Source of the DNA: Pyrinomonadaceae bacterium
GTDB taxonomy: Bacteria; Acidobacteriota; Blastocatellia; Pyrinomonadales; Pyrinomonadaceae
Assembly (NCBI GenBank): GCA_021228405.1
Contig: JAJQRF010000016.1
Coordinates: 16,842-80,841, forward strand
Direction: 5' to 3'
Length of the DNA: 64,000 nt
Below are positions 35,843-45,209 of this stretch, in pieces. The stretch's first letter is position 1, and every line of letters starts with the position of its first letter. Under the pieces are notes generated by a model. That model made no database searches and was not told the origin of the DNA. It was given only the letters and a program-made list of their open reading frames with translations. The position numbers and the translations under genes are program-made.

Positions 35843-36577
35843 ATGAAGTTGAAAATACTTGTTCTGCTGACGGTATTTCTGTTTTCAGCCTTTTCGATTT
35901 CTGCACAAAGCATCGACACGAGCAAAGCTCCGACCATTCAGGTTATCGGAACGGCGGAAATTCAGATCGTGCCTGATACGGTCACGCTTTCTTTTACGAT
36001 CTCGAAAAAAAATAAATCGGTCGCCGCCGCAAAAAAAGAAAACGACGATACCATCGATAAAGTTACCTCTCTGGCAAAGCGTTTCGGAATTGCGGCGACC
36101 GACGTAAAAACCGATTACATTCAAATTAAAGAAGCAACGAAGCGGGTGAAAATTGAAGGTTCGGATAATGATTATGAAGAAATTTCGGACGGCTATCTGG
36201 TCAACCGAAATTTAGTTATAAAACTCCGTGAAATAAGCAAATTTGAAACTTTTTTGACCTCGCTTTTGGATGCCGGAGTGGATGATGTCGATAGTGTCGT
36301 TTTTACATCTTCGGAACTTCGCAAATATAAAGATCAGGCACGCGCCCAAGCCGTTCGCGCCGCCCGTGAAAAAGCCGATGCGATTGCCAAAGAGATCGGG
36401 CAATCTATCGGGAAAGCCGTTTCTATCGAGGAAAAGGACATCGACGGTTATCGGAGTCCGTATGCAAATATTTCGTCAAATTCGTTTGCAATTGACGGAA
36501 ACGAGGTCGTTGAAAATGAGGCGGTCGGAACGATCAGCGTCAAAGCTCAGGTCGAAGTCAGGTTTCTCTTGAATTAA
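35843..36577 (+). CDS. SIMPL-domain (DUF541) periplasmic protein
   Basis: 244-residue exported protein with a signal peptide (MKLKILVLLTVFLFSAFSIS, cut near SAQS) and the SIMPL fold: IQVIGTAEIQIVPDTVTLSF opens it, followed by alternating helices and strands including a long ARAQAVRAAREKADAIAKEI helix. The family (E. coli YggE-like) is periplasmic and linked loosely to stress, without a settled biochemical role. A ribosome site (GGGGAAAA) precedes the ATG, and a terminator-like hairpin follows. Confidence 0.88.
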   Translation: MKLKILVLLTVFLFSAFSISAQSIDTSKAPTIQVIGTAEIQIVPDTVTLSFTISKKNKSVAAAKKENDDTIDKVTSLAKRFGIAATDVKTDYIQIKEATKRVKIEGSDNDYEEISDGYLVNRNLVIKLREISKFETFLTSLLDAGVDDVDSVVFTSSELRKYKDQARAQAVRAAREKADAIAKEIGQSIGKAVSIEEKDIDGYRSPYANISSNSFAIDGNEVVENEAVGTISVKAQVEVRFLLN

Positions 36578-36584
36578 TTTTGCT

Positions 36585-36627
36585 GAAAAGCCGTCGGTCG
36601 ATTTATCCGTCGGCTTTTCGGTTTTCG
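36585..36627 (+). terminator. Terminator-like hairpin after SIMPL gene
   Basis: GAAAAGCCGTCGG pairs with CCGTCGGCTTTTC (one internal mismatch) across a nine-base loop, followed by a short GGTTTTC tract. The T run is weak but the stem is strong. Confidence 0.7.
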
Positions 36628-36738
36628 TTCTGCAGAATTATTTTTTTCCTCAAAGCAACCGATTCAAAATCTCGCTGCATCCATTAGGCTGACAGGTCAA
36701 AACTTTCATAAAACTTAGTAAAATCAGAGGAAAACGAA

Positions 36739-39700
36739 ATGCGAAACAGGCTCTTCCCGTTGTTCGTAGTGTGCTTATTGTGTGTTTTTTCGGCTCACGC
36801 GCAAAATGTTATTGAAAAAGAATCGAGTCTTATTTTGAGTGAAAAATCGGCTCAGGCGGAGATCGTGATCGAAAATCCTGCGCCGCGTTTCGATTTAAGG
36901 ATCGAACTCGAAATTCTCGACACGAAAGATCAGATTCGGGCAAGCAAAACTCAGGATTTGCGAATCGAGAAAGGCAAAAAAACTTACAAAATCCCGCTTG
37001 TTTGGAACGATCTCACTAAAGATTTCGATGAAAGAATCGATTGGTTTCGGTTTCATTACAAAATTGGGGAAAAGGAAGGTTTCGTTTCGCTTTCCGAACT
37101 CATCAAAGATATTTTCGTGATTCGCGTTGCTGCGGCAAAGCAGGTTTTTCCGGGTGAAACTCAAACCGTGCGCGTGCGCGCCGTTCATCCGGTGACGGAT
37201 TTGCCCGTCAAAAATGTCAGAATCGACGGCGTGATCGAAATGGAAATTGACACCGAAGCGGAAGACGACGAAGTTAACGTGAAGGCAAAAGCCGAAACCG
37301 ATTCCGAGGGGTTTGCGGTCTTAAACTTTAAGATTCCCGAAAATATCAAGATCGAAGATGCCGATCTGGAAATTGAAGGCAGAAAAAACGGAATCTTTCG
37401 TTCGGTTTCCGAAGATTTCGATAATGATTCGGGAAAAGGCAGAGTTTTGCTGACGACCGACAAACCGATCTACCAGCCCGGACAGGAGTTTAAAGTTCGC
37501 GGACTTTATTTCGATGCAAATAATACGGTTGTAACTAACAGCGAACTCGAATTTAAGATTTACGATCAGGAAGACACCGTTTTGTTCAAGGAAACGGTGA
37601 AAACTTCCGAATTCGGCATTGCTTCCGTTTCGTGGAAAATTCCCGATAATGCCAAATTGGGCAATTACCGCGTCGAGATCGATGCCGAAAACGATCTGAG
37701 CGAAGATAACCTTTCATTCAAAGTTTCGCGTTACGATCTGCCGAATTTTGCCGTTACCGCAAAGCCCGACAAAACCTTTTACCTGCCCAATGACAAGCAA
37801 GCCGAAATCGCCGTGACCGCCGATTATCTTTTCGGAAAACCCGTTATCAAAGGGAAAGTGCGCGTGGTTCAGGAAAACGAAAGAAGCTGGAACTGGCGTT
37901 TGCAAAAATACGATGTCACGGAAAAAGGCGTGTTTGAGGGCGATGCCGACAAAGACGGAAAATATATCGCGAAAGTCGATCTGGAGGATGAATTTGCCGA
38001 TCTGCTGGATGATAGGTGGAGAAATTTTGAAGATTTGCATTTTGCGGCTTACTATACCGATCTGACGACGAACCGCACCGAACAAAAACGCTTCGACGTG
38101 CGCATTTCAAAAGAACCGATCCACATTTATTTTATCGGGAAAACTTACGAACTGAGTCAAAAACTGCCGATTTCGGCGTATGTTTCGACGTTTTATGCGG
38201 ACGGAAGCCCGGCGGTTTGCGACGTTGAGATAAAGGGCAAAAATGACGACGATGCGGAATTTAAGATTTTACAGCGTTTGAAAACGAATTCGTTCGGTGC
38301 GGGAAAACTATTTTTCGAGCGACCGGCTTTTGAAAGCGCGAGTGACGATCTCGATCTGCAAATAGTTGCGCGTGATAAAAACGGGCAAAAAGGAACATAC
38401 CGGCGCGAAATCGAATATTACGACGATACGGAGGGTTTGAGCATCGAAATTGAAAAAACCATCTTCAAACCCGGCGAAAGCGTCAAAATCGACATCGTTT
38501 CATCGAAGAAGGAAGGCTACGTTTACGTCGATGTCGTTAAGGATTGGACGGTTTTGGAATCTTTTCTGGTCAAATTAGCCAACGGGAAAGCAAATCTGAA
38601 AATTCCATATCACCCGACATTCAAAGGCGAATTGACGGTCGGCGTTTACAAGGACGAAGACACGGATTATTACAGTCCCGAGGTTCGTGCTTCACGCGGA
38701 ATTATTTTTCCGGCACAGGAAAATCTGCGCGTCGACGCAAAATTTGAAAAATCCGTTTACAAACCCAATGAAGACGGAACGATCAATTTTTCATCGCTCG
38801 ACGGGGCGGGAAAACCGATTGAAACCGCGCTCGGTGTCGTGATTTTCGATAAAGCCGTCGAAGAACGAGCGCGGACCGATGCCGAATTCGGCAGTTATTT
38901 CAGCCGCTATTCATATTTTTTAGGCTATCACAAATCCTTCGGCGGCGTGTCGCTCAAAGATTTGAATGGGCTCAATCTTTCCAAAAATATTTCGCCCGAA
39001 TTACAGCTTGTTGCGGAAGTAATGCTTTCCAATAACTACTTTTATCCGCGCATTTATCAAAGCTGGCTAAATCACACGGAAGCAAAAAGTCTGTATGCGG
39101 AATTTTTCAAAAAACAGTTTACACCGATCGAAGAAATGCTGAAAAAACATTTCGAGAAAACGGGCGAAAATCCGATCGATGAAAGTTCTCTGCGCGAGAT
39201 TTTGCGTAAAAACGGTTTCGATTTAGACAAGATACGCGACGTTTGGGGCAACATTTACCGACCTGTTTTCACGACCGACAGAACGCAGAATATTCTGACC
39301 TGGAAAACCTCCGGCGCGGACGAAACTTTCGGAACGCAGGACGATTTCGACATTTCGACATCGAGTTTTTCCTATTTTCAACCGATCGGCAAATCCATCG
39401 ATAAAGCCGCTGAAAACTACTATCAACAAACCGGGAAATACATCCGCGACATCGAAACCTTACGCACCGAACTCGCGAAGCAAAACATCGATCTCGGCAA
39501 GCTGAAAGACCGCTGGAATCGGGATTATGAGATTTATTTTGAAGTTTCGGGCGCAAATTATGTAATCCGGTTTTTCAGCCTCGGCGTAAACGGGGTGCGC
39601 GAGCCGAATTATTGGAATCGTGACGATTTCGACATTTGGAAAACATCGCAGAATTATTTCTATAAAACCGAGCAAAAAATAGTCGAAATTCTCAATCAAA

Positions 39701-42666
39701 ATGTAAATAACGGCAAACGTCCGTTTCCGAAAGATGCCGGGGAATTTCAAAACCTTTTGAGGGAAAACGATTTCGCGTTGGAAAATATCAAAGACGGTTA
39801 CGGCAGAAATGTTTTTCTCACTTCAAACCGTTATTCGCGTTATGCGGATAAAACCGTCATCGAAAACGGCAAACAGAAGATCACGCCCGTGACGGAAGAG
39901 GTTATCAATTTCAGTCTTTATACGAAAGGCGCGGACGGTGTTCTTTCAAGCGACGATTCGGTTTTGGCGATGTTTTCGGGAATCGTGATGGAACAATCGA
40001 AGGAATCCGATTTCAGGAAAACCGAAGTCAAAACGATCGGCTTTGCGGGCGAGCAGGGCGCGATTCGCGGAACGGTTTCCGATTTGCAAGGTGCGGCGGT
40101 TTTCGGCGCGTCGGTAAAAGCCACGAACGCAAGTGATTCGACGAAAATTTACAATGCAAATACCGATGAGCAGGGAAATTTTGTGATCGCCAACCTGCCC
40201 GCGGCAAAATACGATCTCCGCATCGATGCAAGCGGATTTAAGTCTTTCGTTTACCAGAGTCTTGAAGTCAAAGCGCAAAATATTATTGAAATAAAAGCAA
40301 TGCTTGAGGTCGGAGGTGTCAGCGAAGTCGTCAATGTTACGGGAAGCGTTGATGAGTATGCAGTGAACGCGAGTACCTCTACGAACGTCACCATTGAACA
40401 GATTCAGCAATTACCTGTAAACGGAAGAAGTTTTTCTTCAATCTTAAAGCTTGCGCCGACAAAACCGGAAGCGATGGCAGGGCGATCGAAGGATGATGAA
40501 ACGGATGATTCGCCGAATTCAACGCCGCGTTTGCGCGAATATTTTCCTGAAACCCTGCTTTGGAATCCTGAAGTCATCACCGACAAAAACGGTAAAGCCG
40601 AAGTGAAATTCAAACTTGCCGACAACATTACGACGTGGAAGCTCTACACGATCGCTTCGACCAAAAAAGGCAAGATCGGCGTGACGGAAAAGGAAATCCA
40701 GGCGTTTCAGCCGTTTTTCGTCGATCTCGAACCGCCGAAATTCCTGACCGAAGGCGACGAGATTCATTTGCCGACGCAAGTTAGAAATTACACGGAAGCG
40801 AAACAAAAAGTTAATGTTTCGATGACGAAATCAGATTGGTTCTCATTTCTGAGTTCGGAAAAACAACAGGTCGAAGTCGCGTCGGGCGCGTCGGAAAATG
40901 CAATTTTCGGTTTCAAAGCGGTTTCGGCGATCAAGGACGGCAAACAAAAAGTTACGGCAATCGCCGCCAGGGATTCGGACGCAATCGAAAAGCCTGTGAC
41001 GGTGCGTCCGAACGGTCAGGAAATCGTCAAAACCGAAACGAGGCTTTTCACAAATCCGGCAACTTTCGACGTGAATTTTCCTGCAAATGCTCGATCGAAA
41101 ACACAGAAGGCGGAACTCAAAATCTATCCGAATCTGATGGCGCACGTCACCGAATCGGTCGAAGGTTTACTGCAAAGACCTTACGGATGCGGCGAACAGA
41201 CGATCTCTTCGACCTATCCGAACCTGATGATTTTGAAATTTACGCGCAGCGATTCAAAGCTTCGGCAGACGGCGCAGAAATTTCTCCAGAAAGGTTACGA
41301 ACGCCTGATCGGTTATCAGGTCGCAAGCGGCGGCTTTTCATATTGGGGCGGCAAAGATGAAGCCGATATTGCCTTGACAGCCTATGCTTTACGGTTTTTG
41401 AACGATGCCGGAGCGTATATTACGGTCGATCCAGAAGCGGTCACGAAAGCGCAAAACTGGCTTATTTTACAGCAACGCGCTGACGGCGGTTTTACAAAAA
41501 AATACTACTGGGAAACCGCCGAAGACACGAACCGCACAAAAATTTTTACATCGTATGTCGCCCGAACGCTGGCGAGAATCAAAGCTGAAAGAAAAGATTC
41601 CGATAATTTGCAAACTGCCGCGCTCGATAAAGCCTTAGATTATCTGAAACGTCAAAATGCACGCATCGACGAGCCTTACGCGCTTGCGCTCTACGGTTTG
41701 TCCCTGCTCGACGCGGGCAAAACGGAAGAGGCGAATTCGGTTGCCGAAATTCTAACAAAGATGGCGATTCCTGAAAATAATTCGGTTTACTGGAAACTCG
41801 AAACCAACACGCCGTTTTACGGTTGGGGAACTGCCGGACGCGTCGAAACGACTGCTTTGGTAGTTCAGTTTTTAATAAAAATGCAGAAGGTTTCGGAAAA
41901 CGAACAAAGAGCAAAGAGTAACGAACTAATTACAAAAGGCACGCTGTTTTTGCTGAAAAACAAAGACCGTTACGGCGTTTGGTATTCGACGCAGACGACG
42001 ATCAATGTGCTTGACGCTTTCTTAGCCGCGCTTTCGGACGAAAAACAAACGGCGGAAAACCAGCAAATCCAAATTGCCTTGAACGGAGCAAATTTGCAAA
42101 CGATCACGGTTTCGCCCGATCAGATCGCGCCGGTAACTGTGAGCCTGAACGAAAAACTGAATCCGAACGAAAATCGTTTGGAAATCAGTTCATCAACGAA
42201 TTCGGCGGTGATGGCGCAGGTCGTGCAAAATCATTACATCGAGTGGAAAGATGCGGAAATTTCGGGACAGAATACGAATAATTTGCGCCAGTTACAGCTT
42301 GATTACAAATGCGACAAACAGAACGTGCAAATTATGGAAGAGGTAAATTGTTCGGTCAAAGCCGAACGCGTCGGGTTTAAAGGCTACGGGATGTTGCTTG
42401 CCGAGATCGGAATTCCGCCGGGCGCGGACGTTTCGCGTGAATCGCTTCAAGCCGCGATGGATGCGGACTGGAGCCTGAGCCGTTACGACGTTTTACCGGA
42501 TAGGATCATTATTTATATGTGGTCGAAAGCCGGCGGCACGAACGTCACTTTCAAATTCAAGCCGCGTTACGGCATCAACGCGCAAACGCCTTCGTCATTT
42601 GTCTACGATTATTACAACGAGGAAGCGAAAGCGACGCTCGCGCCTTTGAAATTTGAGGTGAAATAG
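36739..42666 (+). CDS. Thioester alpha-2-macroglobulin with inserted GspG-like and Oar-like segments
   Basis: 1975-residue exported protein. The signal peptide MRNRLFPLFVVCLLCVFSAH is followed by macroglobulin domains; LLTTDKPIYQPGQ near residue 236 is the typical MG2 motif. Residues about 795-1075 hold three ~90-residue repeats resembling the end of GspG pseudopilins (RDVWGNIYRP, SGADETFGTQDDFD). Residues about 1107-1250 hold a carboxypeptidase-regulatory-like domain followed by an Oar/TonB-plug-like stretch (LPVNGRSFSSILKLAP). The A2M core resumes with YFPETLLWNPEV. The thioester motif is intact at Cys1484-Gly-Glu-Gln1487, within an alpha-toroid TED domain, then the receptor-binding domain. 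Bacterial A2Ms trap proteases in the periplasm. No pbpC partner is adjacent. Confidence 0.9.
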   Translation: MRNRLFPLFVVCLLCVFSAHAQNVIEKESSLILSEKSAQAEIVIENPAPRFDLRIELEILDTKDQIRASKTQDLRIEKGKKTYKIPLVWNDLTKDFDERIDWFRFHYKIGEKEGFVSLSELIKDIFVIRVAAAKQVFPGETQTVRVRAVHPVTDLPVKNVRIDGVIEMEIDTEAEDDEVNVKAKAETDSEGFAVLNFKIPENIKIEDADLEIEGRKNGIFRSVSEDFDNDSGKGRVLLTTDKPIYQPGQEFKVRGLYFDANNTVVTNSELEFKIYDQEDTVLFKETVKTSEFGIASVSWKIPDNAKLGNYRVEIDAENDLSEDNLSFKVSRYDLPNFAVTAKPDKTFYLPNDKQAEIAVTADYLFGKPVIKGKVRVVQENERSWNWRLQKYDVTEKGVFEGDADKDGKYIAKVDLEDEFADLLDDRWRNFEDLHFAAYYTDLTTNRTEQKRFDVRISKEPIHIYFIGKTYELSQKLPISAYVSTFYADGSPAVCDVEIKGKNDDDAEFKILQRLKTNSFGAGKLFFERPAFESASDDLDLQIVARDKNGQKGTYRREIEYYDDTEGLSIEIEKTIFKPGESVKIDIVSSKKEGYVYVDVVKDWTVLESFLVKLANGKANLKIPYHPTFKGELTVGVYKDEDTDYYSPEVRASRGIIFPAQENLRVDAKFEKSVYKPNEDGTINFSSLDGAGKPIETALGVVIFDKAVEERARTDAEFGSYFSRYSYFLGYHKSFGGVSLKDLNGLNLSKNISPELQLVAEVMLSNNYFYPRIYQSWLNHTEAKSLYAEFFKKQFTPIEEMLKKHFEKTGENPIDESSLREILRKNGFDLDKIRDVWGNIYRPVFTTDRTQNILTWKTSGADETFGTQDDFDISTSSFSYFQPIGKSIDKAAENYYQQTGKYIRDIETLRTELAKQNIDLGKLKDRWNRDYEIYFEVSGANYVIRFFSLGVNGVREPNYWNRDDFDIWKTSQNYFYKTEQKIVEILNQNVNNGKRPFPKDAGEFQNLLRENDFALENIKDGYGRNVFLTSNRYSRYADKTVIENGKQKITPVTEEVINFSLYTKGADGVLSSDDSVLAMFSGIVMEQSKESDFRKTEVKTIGFAGEQGAIRGTVSDLQGAAVFGASVKATNASDSTKIYNANTDEQGNFVIANLPAAKYDLRIDASGFKSFVYQSLEVKAQNIIEIKAMLEVGGVSEVVNVTGSVDEYAVNASTSTNVTIEQIQQLPVNGRSFSSILKLAPTKPEAMAGRSKDDETDDSPNSTPRLREYFPETLLWNPEVITDKNGKAEVKFKLADNITTWKLYTIASTKKGKIGVTEKEIQAFQPFFVDLEPPKFLTEGDEIHLPTQVRNYTEAKQKVNVSMTKSDWFSFLSSEKQQVEVASGASENAIFGFKAVSAIKDGKQKVTAIAARDSDAIEKPVTVRPNGQEIVKTETRLFTNPATFDVNFPANARSKTQKAELKIYPNLMAHVTESVEGLLQRPYGCGEQTISSTYPNLMILKFTRSDSKLRQTAQKFLQKGYERLIGYQVASGGFSYWGGKDEADIALTAYALRFLNDAGAYITVDPEAVTKAQNWLILQQRADGGFTKKYYWETAEDTNRTKIFTSYVARTLARIKAERKDSDNLQTAALDKALDYLKRQNARIDEPYALALYGLSLLDAGKTEEANSVAEILTKMAIPENNSVYWKLETNTPFYGWGTAGRVETTALVVQFLIKMQKVSENEQRAKSNELITKGTLFLLKNKDRYGVWYSTQTTINVLDAFLAALSDEKQTAENQQIQIALNGANLQTITVSPDQIAPVTVSLNEKLNPNENRLEISSSTNSAVMAQVVQNHYIEWKDAEISGQNTNNLRQLQLDYKCDKQNVQIMEEVNCSVKAERVGFKGYGMLLAEIGIPPGADVSRESLQAAMDADWSLSRYDVLPDRIIIYMWSKAGGTNVTFKFKPRYGINAQTPSSFVYDYYNEEAKATLAPLKFEVK

Positions 42667-42682
42667 AAAATTACTTACAAAT

Positions 42683-42725
42683 AAAAAGCGGGATTTTTAT
42701 CAAAAACCTTCGATAAAAATCCTGC
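42683..42725 (-). terminator. Bidirectional terminator between A2M and lytic transglycosylase
   Basis: 14-base stem GCGGGATTTTTATC / GATAAAAATCCTGC (one G-T wobble) with a ten-base loop. Read on the minus strand it runs into five T, so it ends the lytic transglycosylase transcript; on the plus strand it can also stop the A2M transcript. Confidence 0.85.
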
Positions 42726-42747
42726 CTTTAGATGTGGAAAAAAAATC

Positions 42748-45081
42748 CTATTCTCCTTTATTTTCGTCCAAAACGATTTCGGGAAATTCACGTGCAAACT
42801 GTTCGCGCGGTTTGTTATCGATCTCGGCGCGCAAAACGCGTGTGCCGACGTTTGATTTGAAATTCCCGTTTTCGTCATACAGACGGCGATACTGCGCTGA
42901 ATTTCTGATAACGCCTTGAATATATGCTTTGGTTTCTTTGAACGGAACGGCTTCGACAAATTCATCCATTTCGGGCGGCAAACTTGCCCGCCACGGCGGA
43001 ACTCTGCCGGGACCGGCGTTGTAAGCGGCGGCGACATATTCTATGCGTCCGAAGGCGTTGAACTGGTCGCGCATATACGCCGTGCCGAGTTCGATATTCA
43101 GTGCCGGATTGAAAAGCGTATTGCCGTCGATCGCCGTGTTCGCCGAACCATATTTCTTCGACATCATTCGCGCAGTCGGGACGAGCAACTGCATCAAGCC
43201 GTAAGCGTTTGCGCCCGATTTTGCACGCGGATTGAAAACCGATTCCTGGCGAATCAGACCCGCGACCTGATAATGATCGAGATTTCGCGCTTTTGCCCAT
43301 TTTTTGATGTCGTCCCAATTCGTCAGCGGGTAAAAAATATCCCATTCTTCCTGTCCCATTTCTTCGGGATTCATCTGTGAATAATCGGGATAACTTTTCG
43401 CCAAAGCGAGCAATGCGCCGACGTTATCGCCTTTCAAACGAAAATGTTTTGCCAGCGAGAGATTGATCTTCGGACTGTTTGAAGCGGTTTTTTGCGCTTC
43501 CTGAAGCTCGTCGATCGCCCAATCGAAAAGCCCGACGGTTGAAAGTTCTTCCGATTTTTCGGCGCGTTCCAGTTCTTTGTTCGTTGCGGTTTCGGGCGCA
43601 ACGGTGACGGTTTTTAAATTGGCAACCGCCTTCGGAATCAGCGAATTCGCGGGGAAATTCGGCGGCGTTTGGCATTGTCCGCGACCGCGCAAACTCGTCA
43701 GTCTTTGGAGAGCGAGATAGCCATACCAATTTGCCGCGTAGCGGTGCATAACGCCGTCGTAAAGCGCACAGGCTTCGGGAATTTTGTTGGCAAGTTCCGA
43801 ATCACGCGCCGCCCAATATCCCGCTTTTCCGCGATTTGCCGTGTCTTTGTCCACGTATCGGGCGAGATGTTCGGTCAGCATTTGCGAACTTAATTGATAA
43901 TTCTTCGCTTCGTGTTCGAGCCAGGCGAGTTCAAATTGCGCTCCCGCAACTTCGACCGCGTTAGGATATGCGGCAAGCGCGGTGCGGAAAAAGAATTGTT
44001 CTTCGAGTTTGTTTTTCGCGTCACGTGCCTGAAGCCCGGCGGCGGCGTAGGTTTTCGGGATCAATTTGCTGTTCGGCAAGGTTCGGCGCATTTCTTCGAC
44101 GACGGTTTTGGCATTTGCCCAAAGACGATTTTGAGCGTAACCGAGCACGAGTTGATAATAGGCTTCGTCTTTTTCTTTAGCCGTCGCGGGAACGGCGAAA
44201 AATGCGCTTTGTGCATTCGGCATCTGCTTCAGATTTGAATAAGTGATGATTCTTTTCAACTGGATTTGCGGCGAATTCACCGCGGGAAAATTTTGCAGAA
44301 GTGCGTCGAAGGATTTGGCGGCTTCGGCGTAATTTTTGGCAGAATAAAGCTTTTCGGCGCGGGTTTGGATTTCTTCCGCCGAATTCGGATTCAAATCCTG
44401 ACCGAGCGAAACGAGTTTGGCTTCGGCTTCCTTTGCCGCATTTGTGCCCGCGCCGTAGAAATAAACCTTGCGGTAAAACTTTACCGCTTCGCCTTGATTC
44501 TGCGTTTGTTCATAGGCTTTTGCCGTTAAAAGAAGTGCGTCGGCGTTGTTTTTGTCGTTCAGTTCTTTCAGGAAATTCGGGATTTGCGCCGCGTTACCCG
44601 ATGTCATCGCCGAATTTGCCCATAACAATCTCGATTCCCGAACGCGCAGTGAAGTCGGAAAATCATTGACCAGATTTACAAAAACGCTCATTGCTTCGGC
44701 GTGGTTTCCGAGCGATTGCAAGGCGCGTCCGCGAAGCCAGAGCGCATAATCGCCGAGTTCGGTCTTTTCCCTGAAAACGTTCGTATTCAATATCTGCGCC
44801 GCGCCGTTAAAATCGTTGTTTTCAAAGCGAATCCGAGCGCGGAGCAGTTTAGCGAGCGTGCCGCTTTTGGTTTTTGAGAAACGGTTTTCGATCTCCAAAA
44901 CGACATTTTCGGGCGGCAATTTACCGTTTTTGGTCAAGTCGCGCAAAGTTTTCAGCGCGTCGTCTTCCGACATCGGACGCACGGCGGCGGAACAACTCGT
45001 TGTCAGAGGAATCAGGAAAAGAGCTATTGAAAAAAAGATGATCGTTAAAATTGAATATGAATCAAGGCGGTATTTTGACAT
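42748..45081 (-). CDS. slt: Slt-type lytic transglycosylase with TPR-like N-terminus
   Basis: 777-residue exported peptidoglycan-cleaving enzyme. An N-terminal membrane/signal segment (ILTIIFFSIALFLIPLTTSC) is followed by a long alpha-helical superhelix with TPR-like repeats (about residues 40-590). The C-terminal SLT domain has the catalytic Glu613 in LIRQESVFNPRAKSGANAYG, then GLMQLLVPTA, and AAYNAGPGRV near the end. This matches the Slt70 layout; it forms 1,6-anhydro-MurNAc ends. The Cys after TTS could be a lipid site, but the lipobox is imperfect. It converges on the A2M gene and diverges from the VWFA gene at 45210. Confidence 0.9.
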   Translation of the reverse strand: MSKYRLDSYSILTIIFFSIALFLIPLTTSCSAAVRPMSEDDALKTLRDLTKNGKLPPENVVLEIENRFSKTKSGTLAKLLRARIRFENNDFNGAAQILNTNVFREKTELGDYALWLRGRALQSLGNHAEAMSVFVNLVNDFPTSLRVRESRLLWANSAMTSGNAAQIPNFLKELNDKNNADALLLTAKAYEQTQNQGEAVKFYRKVYFYGAGTNAAKEAEAKLVSLGQDLNPNSAEEIQTRAEKLYSAKNYAEAAKSFDALLQNFPAVNSPQIQLKRIITYSNLKQMPNAQSAFFAVPATAKEKDEAYYQLVLGYAQNRLWANAKTVVEEMRRTLPNSKLIPKTYAAAGLQARDAKNKLEEQFFFRTALAAYPNAVEVAGAQFELAWLEHEAKNYQLSSQMLTEHLARYVDKDTANRGKAGYWAARDSELANKIPEACALYDGVMHRYAANWYGYLALQRLTSLRGRGQCQTPPNFPANSLIPKAVANLKTVTVAPETATNKELERAEKSEELSTVGLFDWAIDELQEAQKTASNSPKINLSLAKHFRLKGDNVGALLALAKSYPDYSQMNPEEMGQEEWDIFYPLTNWDDIKKWAKARNLDHYQVAGLIRQESVFNPRAKSGANAYGLMQLLVPTARMMSKKYGSANTAIDGNTLFNPALNIELGTAYMRDQFNAFGRIEYVAAAYNAGPGRVPPWRASLPPEMDEFVEAVPFKETKAYIQGVIRNSAQYRRLYDENGNFKSNVGTRVLRAEIDNKPREQFAREFPEIVLDENKGE

Positions 45082-45209
45082 TGAAAAACTCCGAAATTTT
45101 GATGCGAATTATGAAAATTATTTTGTCTTTGGGGCAAACAAAAATCTTCCAAAAAGAAAAATTCCGTTATATGATAGCAGAGAATTTGTTGATCTCAGGA
45201 GTTTTCAAG

